Assembly (NCBI GenBank): GCA_041178545.1
Contig: JBEGVB010000065.1
Span: 1 to 33,974, forward strand
DNA from: JBEATZ01 sp041178545
Lineage (GTDB): Bacteria; Planctomycetota; UBA1135; UBA2386
Reading direction: 5' to 3'
DNA: 33,974 nucleotides
Below the pieces are notes generated by a model. That model did no database searches. It saw only the letters and a list, made by a program, of their open reading frames with translations, and was not told the DNA's origin. Below are positions 24,825 to 31,795 of this stretch, in pieces (positions within the stretch are counted from its first letter, which is position 1; each line of letters starts with the position of its first letter). Both the position numbers and the translations under genes were made by a program.

Positions 24825-24834
24825 CGGTTATCCT
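24825..24834. promoter_or_regulatory. Overlapping divergent -10 elements between sfsA and eboE
   Basis: The sequence CGGTTATCCT reads TATCCT (24829-24834) toward eboE, 12 nt before its ATG, and TAACCG or ATAACC (24830-24825, 24831-24826) toward sfsA, 4-5 nt before its ATG. The central GGTTATCC is nearly symmetrical. With only 26 bp between the two start codons, one AT-containing element must serve both directions. The two -35 regions would lie inside the opposite genes. Confidence 0.5.
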
Positions 24835-24846
24835 GCCGCGCACGCG

Positions 24847-25986
24847 ATGGATCCAGTCCGGCTCACCTACTGCGGCAACGTCCACCCGGCCATGGGACTG
24901 GATGCGTGGCTGGCGGACCTGCGCACCCATGCGGCACCCGTGGCTGCTGCGGCCAGGGCGCGCGGGCGCGCCTTCGGCCTCGGCGCATGGTGGCACGCGG
25001 GGATGGCAGCACAACTTGCCGGGGACGCTGCAGCCCGCGACCGCGTTGCCCGCGCGCTCGAAGAGCACGGCACCCAGCTGTGGACGCTCAACGTCTTCCC
25101 GCACGGTGCCTTCCATGCCGACGTGGTGAAGGCAGCGGTGTACGCGCCTGACTGGGCGAGCGAGGAGCGGCTCGTCTACACGCGCGACTGCGCGGAGGCA
25201 GGCGCGCAGCTCGCCCCGCGCGGCGCGGTACTGCCCTTGTCCACGTTGCCGCTGGGCCATCGAGCGCCAGGCGACGAGCCAGCCGACCTGCGCGTGATGG
25301 CACGCAACCTCGCGCGTGCAGCCAGCATGCTCGCAGGGGTCGAGGAGCGCACGGGGGTGCGCTGCGTGCTGGCACTGGAGCCGGAACCGTTCTGCCTGCT
25401 GGAGACCGTGGCGCAGGCCGCTCGGTTCCTCGAGGAATGGGTGTTCGAGGAAGGCGCATGGGTCACGGTCCCGCATGACGTGCTGCGCCGCCACCTCGGG
25501 GTGTGCGTCGACCTGTGCCACCTGTTCGTGGTGGGTGAGGACCCGCTCGCGGCCCTCGCCGACCTGCGCGCCCGCCGCATCGAGGTGCCCAAGGTGCAGG
25601 TGAGCAGTTGTCTCGAGGTGCGCGACCCTGCCGGCCTCGACGCGCTGCTGGCCTTCGACGAGCCGCGCTGGCTGCACCAGACGGTGGCGGCGGACGGCAC
25701 GCGGGCGCTGGACCTGCAGGAGGTGCGGGCACGGCAGGCGGCATTCCGTTCGGGCGGCAGGGTCCGGACGCATTTCCACGTGCCGCTCTACTGGGACCTC
25801 GACGGCCCGTTCGGCTCGACCCGGGGCGAGGTGGAACGGTGCCTGCGCGGCCTGGAGCCGCCCTTGCCCCTGCTGGAGGTCGAGACCTACACATGGCCCG
25901 TGCTCGGGGCCCTCGGCGGCACCGAGCCGCTCGCAGCAAGGCTCGTGCGCGAACTGGAGTTCGCAGCCGGGCTGCTCGTGCACTGA
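24847..25986 (+). CDS. eboE: EboE-like metabolite traffic TIM-barrel protein
   Basis: This 379-residue protein matches my memory of EboE, a xylose-isomerase-like TIM barrel of the EBO cluster (eustigmatophyte/bacterial operon), which occurs in planctomycetes, cyanobacteria and bacteroidetes and has been linked to traffic of prenylated or indolic metabolites. Recognisable segments are RLTYCGNVHPAMGLDAWL at the start, TLNVFPHGAFHADVVKAAVY, LEPEPFCLLETVAQA, LGVCVDLCHLFVVGEDP, VPKVQVSSCLE, TRTHFHVPLYWDL-like sequence (RVRTHFHVPLYWDLDGPFGS) and the closing LLEVETYTWPVL. Candidate metal ligands are the Glu of LEPEP, the Asp/His of DLCH, the His of THFHVP and the Glu of EVETYT. The other ebo genes (TatD-like eboB, UbiA-like eboC, eboD and so on) are not adjacent. 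The symbol is given for the family; function here is inference. Confidence 0.8.
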   Translation: MDPVRLTYCGNVHPAMGLDAWLADLRTHAAPVAAAARARGRAFGLGAWWHAGMAAQLAGDAAARDRVARALEEHGTQLWTLNVFPHGAFHADVVKAAVYAPDWASEERLVYTRDCAEAGAQLAPRGAVLPLSTLPLGHRAPGDEPADLRVMARNLARAASMLAGVEERTGVRCVLALEPEPFCLLETVAQAARFLEEWVFEEGAWVTVPHDVLRRHLGVCVDLCHLFVVGEDPLAALADLRARRIEVPKVQVSSCLEVRDPAGLDALLAFDEPRWLHQTVAADGTRALDLQEVRARQAAFRSGGRVRTHFHVPLYWDLDGPFGSTRGEVERCLRGLEPPLPLLEVETYTWPVLGALGGTEPLAARLVRELEFAAGLLVH

Positions 25987-26021
25987 ATCGCACCTGCGTT
26001 TCCCGTACCCTCCGCCCCCCG

Positions 26022-26687
26022 ATGATCCGACTGCGCAACGTCACCAAGACCTACGGCAGCGGCACCTCGTGCGTGCTCGCGTGCCAGGTCGACGCCCTCG
26101 ACGTGGCCCAGGGCGAACAGGTCGCCCTCGTCGGCCGCAGCGGCACCGGCAAGACCACGCTGCTCCACATCCTCGCCGGCATCCTGCACCCGGACGCAGG
26201 CGAGGTCACGGTGGCCGGTGCACGCATCGACCAGCTCGGTGAGTCCGCGTGCGACCGCTTCCGCGGCCGCCACATCGGGATGGTCTACCAGACCTTCAAC
26301 CTGCTGCAGCCCTTCAGTGCGCTGGAGAACGTGCTGCTGGGCGCGCTGTTCGGCCGCGGTGCCGGCAGTGCCGCCCGCCACCGCGCCGAGGACCTGCTGG
26401 CGCGCGTGGGGCTCGGGGACCGGATGCACCACCGTCCGAGCCAGTTGTCCGTCGGCCAGGTGCAGCGGGTGGCCATCTGCCGCGCGCTGGTCAACGACCC
26501 CGAGGTCGTGCTGATGGACGAGCCGCTCGGCAACCAGGACCGCGAGACGGGCGGGGTGGTGCTCGACCTGCTGCTCGAGCTCGCTGCCGAGGGTGGCAAG
26601 ACCGTGGTCATGGTGACGCACGACCCCGAGTCCGCGAAGCGCATGCAGCGCACCGTGGACCTCGCCACGCTGCGGAGGCCTGCTTGA
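26022..26687 (+). CDS. ABC transporter ATP-binding protein (LolD/MacB type)
   Basis: This 221-residue nucleotide-binding subunit has Walker A GRSGTGKTT (38-46), Q-loop Q90, signature LSVGQ (142-146, with Val in place of the usual Gly), Walker B VVLMDE (162-167) and switch His200 in MVTHD. The overall form (IRLRNVTKTYG start, FNLLQPFSALENVLL) is that of LolD/FtsE/MacB-type ATPases that pair with FtsX-like permeases. The start codon is the ATG at 26022; the longer open frame upstream overlaps eboE. A TACCCT sequence lies 10 nt before the ATG and no ribosome binding site is visible. It is 35 bp after eboE and overlaps the permease gene by 4 bp, so the two are translated together. Confidence 0.94.
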   Translation: MIRLRNVTKTYGSGTSCVLACQVDALDVAQGEQVALVGRSGTGKTTLLHILAGILHPDAGEVTVAGARIDQLGESACDRFRGRHIGMVYQTFNLLQPFSALENVLLGALFGRGAGSAARHRAEDLLARVGLGDRMHHRPSQLSVGQVQRVAICRALVNDPEVVLMDEPLGNQDRETGGVVLDLLLELAAEGGKTVVMVTHDPESAKRMQRTVDLATLRRPA

Positions 26688-28075
26688 ACCTCGCCTCCAT
26701 CAGCCTGCGCAACCTTGCCATCCGCAAGGTTTCGTCGACGCTCACCACCCTCTCGATCGCCGTGGCCGCCGGGCTCTATGCCGCGATCATGATCATGGCC
26801 GAGCAGACGCGGCAGCGGTTCGAGGGCTCGATCAGCGGCTACCAGGCCGTGGTCGGGCCCAAGGACGCCTCGCAACTGGAGGTGGTGCTCAACGCCATCC
26901 TCAACGTGGGCGATGCACCCGGCCTGATCCCGCTCGGCGTGTGCAAGGACCTGCGCGAGGGGCGCGTCGGCCGTCGGTCCGCGGTGCGGCACGCGATCCC
27001 GCAGGCGCGCGGCGACTCCATCAGCAAGTACTCGTTCCCGGTGGTCGGCACCATCGACGAGATGTTCACCAAGTTCGAGCGCAGCGGGCAGCCGCTGCAG
27101 TTCGACCAGGGTGGCCCGTGGAGCTTCACGTGGGACGAGCTGTGGGTCGTCGCCGAGCAGCTCGCCGCGCACGAGTCGGCCAAGCGCACCAAGTCCCAGC
27201 CCGTACCGCCGAAGCCGTCGTTCCAGCCGTCGTGGAAGCAGGCGGTCGTCGGCTCGCGCGTCGCGCGCACCCTCGGTCTCACGGTCGGGTCCGAGATCGT
27301 GCCCGTGCACGGCAAGTACGGCGAGTTCGACTTCCACGAGCACCCCGAGGCGACGTGCCGTGTCACGGGCATCCTCGCGCCCACCAATTCGCCGCTCGAC
27401 ACCACGGTGTTCCTGCCGCTCGCAACCCACCTGCTGGTGGACGGCCACGAGGGCGGGCTCTTCAAGGTCGAGGTGCCCCGCGGCAAGAACCCCGATGCCG
27501 TGAAGGAACTGCCCGTGCGGGCCGACCAGGTCGGCCTCACTGCCGTCGTCGTCGACCCGCTCGACCACATGGGTGCGCAGTTCCTGCGGCTGGAGTTCGG
27601 CACGCGTCCCGATGCCCAGGTCTGCTGGCCTGGCAACGTGATCCCGCGCTTCCTGCAACAGGTCGGCAACGCCGCCGACGCGCTCACGGTCATCGCATGG
27701 CTCGTCCTGGTGGTGGCGGCCATCGCCATCGCCGTGGCCATCTACAACACGATGAACGAGCGTCGGCGGGAGATCGCCATCATGCGTTCCCTGGGCGCCC
27801 GCAGGCTGCAGATCAGTGCCATCATCGTCGGCGAGGCCGCGATGCTGTCGTTCGTGGGCTCGGTGGTGGGGGTGATTGCCTGCCACGTGGCCTGCCTGCT
27901 GCTGCAGGGTCTGGTGGAGGACATGACCGGGGTCTACCTTGAGTGGGCCGTGTTCTCGGTCCGCGAGGTCTGGCTGGTGGTGGGCGTCACCCTGCTGGGG
28001 GCCCTTGCCGGCCTGCTGCCCGCCGTGAAGGGCTCCTTCACGCAGGTTGCGGACAACCTGGCCCCGAACTACTGA
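26684..28075 (+). CDS. FtsX/MacB-type ABC transporter permease
   Basis: This 463-residue membrane protein has one N-terminal membrane helix (~22-43, TLSIAVAAGLYAAIMIMA), a large extracytoplasmic domain (~50-325) and three C-terminal helices (e.g. VIAWLVLVVAAIAIAVAIYN near 338, MLSFVGSVVGVIACHVACL, and VWLVVGVTLLGALAGLLPA). The cytoplasmic NTMNERRREIAIMRSLGARR is the typical coupling stretch of FtsX-like permeases. I chose the TTG at 26684: it overlaps the TGA of the ATPase gene (TTGA), has GGAGG 5-6 nt upstream, and gives MNLASISLRNLAIRK, the usual family start. Such permeases work as mechanotransmission devices rather than channels. The ATPase-permease-DUF3299 order is that of zinc-responsive operons in gammaproteobacteria such as PA4064-PA4066 (from memory). 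Confidence 0.92.
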   Translation: MNLASISLRNLAIRKVSSTLTTLSIAVAAGLYAAIMIMAEQTRQRFEGSISGYQAVVGPKDASQLEVVLNAILNVGDAPGLIPLGVCKDLREGRVGRRSAVRHAIPQARGDSISKYSFPVVGTIDEMFTKFERSGQPLQFDQGGPWSFTWDELWVVAEQLAAHESAKRTKSQPVPPKPSFQPSWKQAVVGSRVARTLGLTVGSEIVPVHGKYGEFDFHEHPEATCRVTGILAPTNSPLDTTVFLPLATHLLVDGHEGGLFKVEVPRGKNPDAVKELPVRADQVGLTAVVVDPLDHMGAQFLRLEFGTRPDAQVCWPGNVIPRFLQQVGNAADALTVIAWLVLVVAAIAIAVAIYNTMNERRREIAIMRSLGARRLQISAIIVGEAAMLSFVGSVVGVIACHVACLLLQGLVEDMTGVYLEWAVFSVREVWLVVGVTLLGALAGLLPAVKGSFTQVADNLAPNY

Positions 28076-28098
28076 GCTGCTGTCCAGAGGTTCTCACG

Positions 28099-28824
28099 AT
28101 GCGCATCCCGATCCTCCTCCTCCCCGTTGCCGGTGCACTGGTGTTCTCCTGCTCCCCGGTCGCGGCGCAGGACCCGGCGCCCAAGCCCGCCCCCAAGCCC
28201 GTCGTGGTGGAGCCAACCAAGCAGGAGTCGCCCAAGCCCCGCACCGAGCCAGCTCCCGCACCGGCCAAGCAGGACCCCGCGAAGCAGGAGCCGCCCAAGC
28301 CCGGCACCGAGCCGACCCCCGCGCCCGGCAAGAACGACAAGCCGATCCCCGCTGGCACCGATCCTGCGGACCTTGCCGCCATCCGCAGCGCGGAGGCGAT
28401 GATCGAGGCCGAGCGCAAGCTCGCCGAGCAGATCAAGTCCGGCAAGATCACGGGCCTCGACAAGATCGTCACCTTCGACGAACTGGCCGGCTGGGCCTAC
28501 GAGGACGGGCTCAAGAACATGCCCAAGCCGGTGAAGGACCTGCACGGCAAGAAGGTCCTCATGACCGGCTTCATGCTGCCCATCGACGAGGTGCAGAACA
28601 TCAAGGAGTTCCTGCTCGTGCAGTCGCTGTGGGCCTGCTGCTACGGCACGCCGCCCGACATCAACGGCCTCGTGCGCGTGGTGATGCCCAAGGGCAAGAC
28701 GACGGACTACTTCTTCGACCCGCTCAAGCTCACGGGCACGTTCAAGGTCGAGGCCACCGTGCTCGACGGCTACTGCGTCGACATCTACCAGCTGCACGTC
28801 GACACGGTCGAAGTGATCCGCTGA
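28099..28824 (+). CDS. DUF3299 domain exported protein
   Basis: This 241-residue exported protein has an N-terminal signal sequence (MRIPILLLPVAGALVFSCSPVAAQ), a Pro/Lys/Glu-rich linker (~25-85) built of short PKP and PAP repeats, a helical segment with an E-R-K-L-A-E run (~95-112), and a C-terminal DUF3299 domain (~120-241: KDLHGKKVLMTGFMLPID, then LWACCYGTPPDINGLVRVVM, then VDIYQLHVDTVEVI). The C180-C181 pair and nearby residues could bind a metal. A lipobox-like VFSC at 15-18 is imperfect, so release by signal peptidase I after A-Q is more likely. It follows the permease by 23 bp and completes an ATPase-permease-DUF3299 unit. In P. aeruginosa and Vibrio, similar units are Zur-regulated, suggesting a role in zinc supply; that transfer of function is inference. 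Confidence 0.88.
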   Translation: MRIPILLLPVAGALVFSCSPVAAQDPAPKPAPKPVVVEPTKQESPKPRTEPAPAPAKQDPAKQEPPKPGTEPTPAPGKNDKPIPAGTDPADLAAIRSAEAMIEAERKLAEQIKSGKITGLDKIVTFDELAGWAYEDGLKNMPKPVKDLHGKKVLMTGFMLPIDEVQNIKEFLLVQSLWACCYGTPPDINGLVRVVMPKGKTTDYFFDPLKLTGTFKVEATVLDGYCVDIYQLHVDTVEVIR

Positions 28825-28842
28825 GCCAGCAGCCCGCCTCCC

Positions 28843-29271
28843 TCACTGCAAGCGGCCGCACAACGTGACGGGTGTGGTGCCGCTCGCGTAGTCCCAGCGG
28901 AAGCCCAGCGTCGACCCTGCGGGCACGTACACCCCGGCCGAGAGGTGCAACGAGTCGGAGTGGGAGTACGCGTTGAGCGTGCCCGAGGATGAGCTGCGAG
29001 AGAAGGTCGCCACCGGGCAGGTGAGGACCGGCGTGCCGTTCACCGTCACCACCCCGCCGTTGACGCTCATGCTGCCCAGCACGACGTCGGTGAGGACGAA
29101 GTCGAGGGCCACCGTTCCCAGGGTCACGGAGCCGGCACCGGCTGTGGCCGGGACCGTGCCGTGCAGGGAGTGGGCTCGGGTGACCTGGAAGTGGACCGGG
29201 TCGGGCAGGCCGGGGATGGCGTGGACCCCGAGGGCGGCGCCGAGGAACGAGGCCAGCAGGAGTTGCTTCAT
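28843..29271 (-). CDS. Small secreted protein of unknown function
   Basis: This 142-residue protein has a clear signal peptide (MKQLLLASFLGAALGVHA, cut probably after H-A) and a mature part of about 124 residues rich in Gly, Ser, Thr and Val, with short alternating strands (GSVTLGTVALDFVLTDVVLG, VNGGVVTVNGTPVLTC, LHLSAGVYVPAGSTLG) that suggest a beta-sandwich or beta-helix fold. Two Cys residues (VLTCPV and TLCGRLQ near the C-terminus) could form a disulfide. I do not recognise a family. A very long open frame continues upstream on this strand to 31458, but only this 3' part has signal peptide and composition of a real gene. It is preceded by a perfect sigma-54 consensus and converges on the DUF3299 gene with an 18-bp gap. 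Confidence 0.75.
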   Translation of the reverse strand: MKQLLLASFLGAALGVHAIPGLPDPVHFQVTRAHSLHGTVPATAGAGSVTLGTVALDFVLTDVVLGSMSVNGGVVTVNGTPVLTCPVATFSRSSSSGTLNAYSHSDSLHLSAGVYVPAGSTLGFRWDYASGTTPVTLCGRLQ

Positions 29272-29282
29272 GTCGCCAGCTT

Positions 29283-29298
29283 TGCAACGGGTGTGCCA
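29283..29298 (-). promoter_or_regulatory. Sigma-54 (-24/-12) promoter of the small secreted protein gene
   Basis: Read on the minus strand the sequence is TGGCACACCCGTTGCA, matching TGGCACR-N4-TTGCW at every position. With the -12 C at 29284, the start site would be near 29272, directly before the ATG at 29271, so the message would be leaderless or nearly so. This unusual geometry lowers confidence a little, although the match itself is the best in the window. The inverted pair TGGCACC (29318-29324) and GGTGCCA (29349-29355) lies 20-57 bp upstream of the -24 element. Confidence 0.6.
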
Positions 29299-29382
29299 CG
29301 GGGAGTCCTGATGCCGATGGCACCGGTCTGCTGGGGCTCCCGCCCTAAGGTGCCAGCCGGTCCACAGCCGATAGAACGGCCC

Positions 29383-30774
29383 ATGCGACCGCTCCGTCCC
29401 GTGCTGCAGCCTGCGTCGATGCCTGCGCGCGTCGCCTCGTGGACGCTCGGGGCCGCCCTGTGTGTCGCGCTGCTGGTGGCCTGGGTCTGGTCCGGTCGCG
29501 GTGCCGAGGCAGACCCGCGAGCCCCGTCCGGGCAGCAGGCCGAGTTGCTGAACACCACTGCCGAGCGCGCTGCCCCGCTGGTCGCCCGTGCCGACGTGCT
29601 GCGCCTCGCCGTCGTCGCCACCGCCCTCGCGGACCTCACCGGGGGACGCGTCGCGGTCCGTGGGGCCGATGGCAGCGTGCTGGTCGACACCCGCATCGCT
29701 CTCGAGCCCGCGGTCGGTCCAGCCTCGGACCATGCCTGTGCCACGGTGGACGTCGTCCACGCGGGACAGCGGGTGGGCGAGTTGATGCTCTGGCAGGACA
29801 AGGCAAGCTCGACGGTGGCGTTTCCCTGGTCGCTGGTCGCCCTCGTCTTCCTCTGCACCATGCTGGTGGTGGGCATCGCCACGGTGCTGGCGCACCGTGC
29901 CGGCGCCACGGTGCGCGCTGCGACCACGGCAGTGCAGGGCCATCTCTCCGGTCGCCCGGTGCGCCTGCCCACAGGGCGAGTGCCCGCCAGCGCAGAACTC
30001 GCGGCTCTCGACCGTGCCGTGCGTCAGCTGGAACACGCGGCCCCTGCGAGTGGCGCTGCAGCAGCAGCCCCCGTGCTCGACCTCGCCCATCGGCTGGTGG
30101 TGTCCCTCGAGCGGCAGCACCTGCTGGTGCAAGGACATGCAGAACGCACTGCGCGCCTTGCAACCGTGCTCGCCGAACGCCTCGGCCTGATCGAGGACGA
30201 CCGTCGGGACCTGGACCTGGCTTGCAGGCTCCACGAACTCGGCAAGGCCTGGCTGCGTCCCGGCCTGCTCCGCAAGGAAGGCGTCTGGGACGACTCCGAC
30301 CGCGACTCGTTGCGGAACCATCCGGCGCGTGCCGCTGCACTGCTCGAGTCCGTTGCCTGCCTGCGTCGCGTTGCCGCCATCGTGCGCAGCCAGTGTGAGC
30401 GCCATGACGGGGCGGGCTGGCCCGACGGGCTGCGCGGTGACCGCATCCCGCTCGGCGCGCGCATCCTCGCCGTCGCCGCACGCTTCGACCTCATCCGCTG
30501 CGGCATCCACGGCTGGGCGCTCGGCACCGAGGCTGCCGTCGAGCAGCTCCGCGAGCTGCGCGGTTCGGAGCTGGACCCATGGCTCGTCGACCTCTTTGCC
30601 GAAGCGGTGCAGCGAGCCCCTGGCGACGAGGCGGACAAGACCGTGAGCCTCGGCATGCGTGGCGTGAACGCCTCCTACCTCGGTGCAGCAGCCCAGTCCG
30701 ACGACGGGGTCGACGCCGAGGGCGGGGAGGAGATCGAACTGATGGCCGACGGCACTGCCCGGGAGGGCACGTGA
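29383..30774 (+). CDS. Membrane HD-GYP-like phosphohydrolase with degenerate motifs
   Basis: This 463-residue protein has two membrane helices (~18-37, SWTLGAALCVALLVAWVW; ~147-168, WSLVALVFLCTMLVVGIATVL) around a periplasmic sensor region (~40-145), then a HAMP-like linker, an HD-GYP-like domain (~240-400) and an acidic tail. HD-GYP proteins hydrolyse cyclic di-GMP. Here the key motifs are altered: the HD pair is HE (RLHELGKAWLRP), the H-H-E segment is CERHDGAGWPDGL, and GYP reads GWP. Activity is therefore doubtful; it could be a sensor or binding protein. I chose the ATG at 29383, which begins the basic-then-hydrophobic N-terminus and lies 5 nt after TAGAAC. It overlaps the next gene by 4 bp (GTGA). 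The c-di-GMP link is known for the family only. Confidence 0.8.
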   Translation: MRPLRPVLQPASMPARVASWTLGAALCVALLVAWVWSGRGAEADPRAPSGQQAELLNTTAERAAPLVARADVLRLAVVATALADLTGGRVAVRGADGSVLVDTRIALEPAVGPASDHACATVDVVHAGQRVGELMLWQDKASSTVAFPWSLVALVFLCTMLVVGIATVLAHRAGATVRAATTAVQGHLSGRPVRLPTGRVPASAELAALDRAVRQLEHAAPASGAAAAAPVLDLAHRLVVSLERQHLLVQGHAERTARLATVLAERLGLIEDDRRDLDLACRLHELGKAWLRPGLLRKEGVWDDSDRDSLRNHPARAAALLESVACLRRVAAIVRSQCERHDGAGWPDGLRGDRIPLGARILAVAARFDLIRCGIHGWALGTEAAVEQLRELRGSELDPWLVDLFAEAVQRAPGDEADKTVSLGMRGVNASYLGAAAQSDDGVDAEGGEEIELMADGTAREGT

Positions 30775-31547
30775 GGCACGCGCTGGCGACCCTGGCCCTG
30801 CTGGCCTGTGCGGCATGCACGGCCACTGGCGGCAGTGGCACCCCGGCTGCTGCCCTCCAGGTCGGGGGAGGCGACCTCGTGGCCGAACTTGCCGCCTGCG
30901 ATGCCGTGGCACCGACCGACCCCGGCTACCCGGAGGCGCGCAGCCGCGCGCTCCAGGTCGAGTCGCGCCTGCGCGAGAGCCACCAACTCCTGCACGAGGG
31001 ACTGCTGCTGCGCAGCGAGGGCCGGGACGAGTCCGCGCTGCACTGCTTCCGTGCCGCGCGCGCGATCTGGCCTGCGATGCCCGGACTCGAGGACTGGATC
31101 CGTGCCACCGAGGCGCGGCAGCGCATCTTCGTGGCAAGCGCACCTGACCCGGTGCGCGGTATGGAACTCGACGGTGCACATGCTGCGGTTCCGGCTCCAC
31201 TCGCGGAAACCGCTGCTCCGACTGCATTGCGCCCTGCAAGTGCGGACCAACTGCTCGCCACGGCCCGGGCCCACCTGGAACGGGGAGAGCCCGATGCTGC
31301 CGTGGCCGCGTTGCGCGGCCCCGGGGGTCGCGCACCCGCCGAGACCTGGCGACGCGACGCGCTCGCGCAGGTGCTGCGTCAGCGCGGGCTGCTTGCCTAC
31401 GGACGCGGCGACCTGGATCGTGCGGTGTCCGACTGGTCCGAGGCCCTCGACCTCGCACCCAGCGCCATCGACGTGCGGCGCTGGCTCAGTGCTGCGCGTG
31501 CCGAGCAGCAGACGGCTGGAAACACACACGCCGCAACGGCCCGCTGA
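30771..31547 (+). CDS. TPR-containing lipoprotein
   Basis: This 258-residue protein starts with a lipoprotein-type signal (MRHALATLALLACAAC; lipobox L-L-A-C with Cys13, or Cys16 as an alternative) and contains tetratricopeptide-like helices at ~64-105 (ESRLRESHQLLHEGLLLRSE, HCFRAARAIWPAMPGLEDWI) and ~165-245 (ADQLLATARAHLERGEPDAA, RQRGLLAYGRGDLDRAVSDW, EALDLAPSAIDVRRWLSAAR). A Pro/Ala-rich linker separates the two. The GTG at 30771 is chosen because GGGAGG lies 4 nt upstream and the GTGA overlaps the stop of the HD-GYP-like gene, so the two proteins are made together. It should be anchored in the periplasm and may be the partner of the HD-GYP-like sensor; no enzymatic motif is present. Confidence 0.82.
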   Translation: MRHALATLALLACAACTATGGSGTPAAALQVGGGDLVAELAACDAVAPTDPGYPEARSRALQVESRLRESHQLLHEGLLLRSEGRDESALHCFRAARAIWPAMPGLEDWIRATEARQRIFVASAPDPVRGMELDGAHAAVPAPLAETAAPTALRPASADQLLATARAHLERGEPDAAVAALRGPGGRAPAETWRRDALAQVLRQRGLLAYGRGDLDRAVSDWSEALDLAPSAIDVRRWLSAARAEQQTAGNTHAATAR

Positions 31548-31795
31548 AGGGGCGCTGCGGCGCGAGAAGAGTCCGGGGGCAAAACTTCGGGAAAAGGGGA
31601 AGAAGGAGAGTCAAGTTTTTACGTCCGTGGCGGACAACCCCCGGCGGAGTGTGCTTGAAACGGAAACCTCAGTGAGGTCGACCGCTTCGGAATGCCACGT
31701 TGGGCCCCAGATTTTGGTTCCGGGCGCAGAAATCGCCGGAAATCGGAGACCGCGAGAACCATAACCCTGAACTCGCGCGAGTCAAGGTCAGCGGC
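31548..31795. other. Intergenic region between convergent genes
   Basis: This 248-bp gap is visibly poorer in GC and richer in A-runs than the genes around it. It holds small hairpins, GTCCG-TGG-CGGAC (31623-31635) and a perfect 12-bp palindrome ACTCGCGCGAGT (31771-31782), but neither has a T-tract in the direction a terminator would need. I see no open reading frame with a start and ribosome binding site here. A small RNA cannot be ruled out. Confidence 0.5.

Noticed and set aside
26249..26683. In-frame 5' extension of the permease gene into the ATPase gene
   Set aside because: The extension is an Arg/Pro/Gly-rich shadow of the ATPase; the TTG at 26684 with GGAGG and a family-typical N-terminus is a better start.
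29318..29332. Second sigma-54-like site toward the HD-GYP-like gene (TGGCACCGGTCTGCT)
   Set aside because: The GG to GC spacing is one base too short for a -24/-12 element.
29272..31458. Upstream part of an 871-codon minus-strand frame ending in the small secreted protein
   Set aside because: The part above 29271 is Arg/Pro/His-rich antisense to the HD-GYP-like and TPR lipoprotein genes; only the final 142 codons have a signal peptide and gene-like composition.
31616..31635. T-run plus hairpin GTCCG-TGG-CGGAC as a terminator of the HyuA-type gene
   Set aside because: The T-run precedes the hairpin on the plus strand, so for minus-strand transcription it becomes an A-run after the stem, which is the wrong base.
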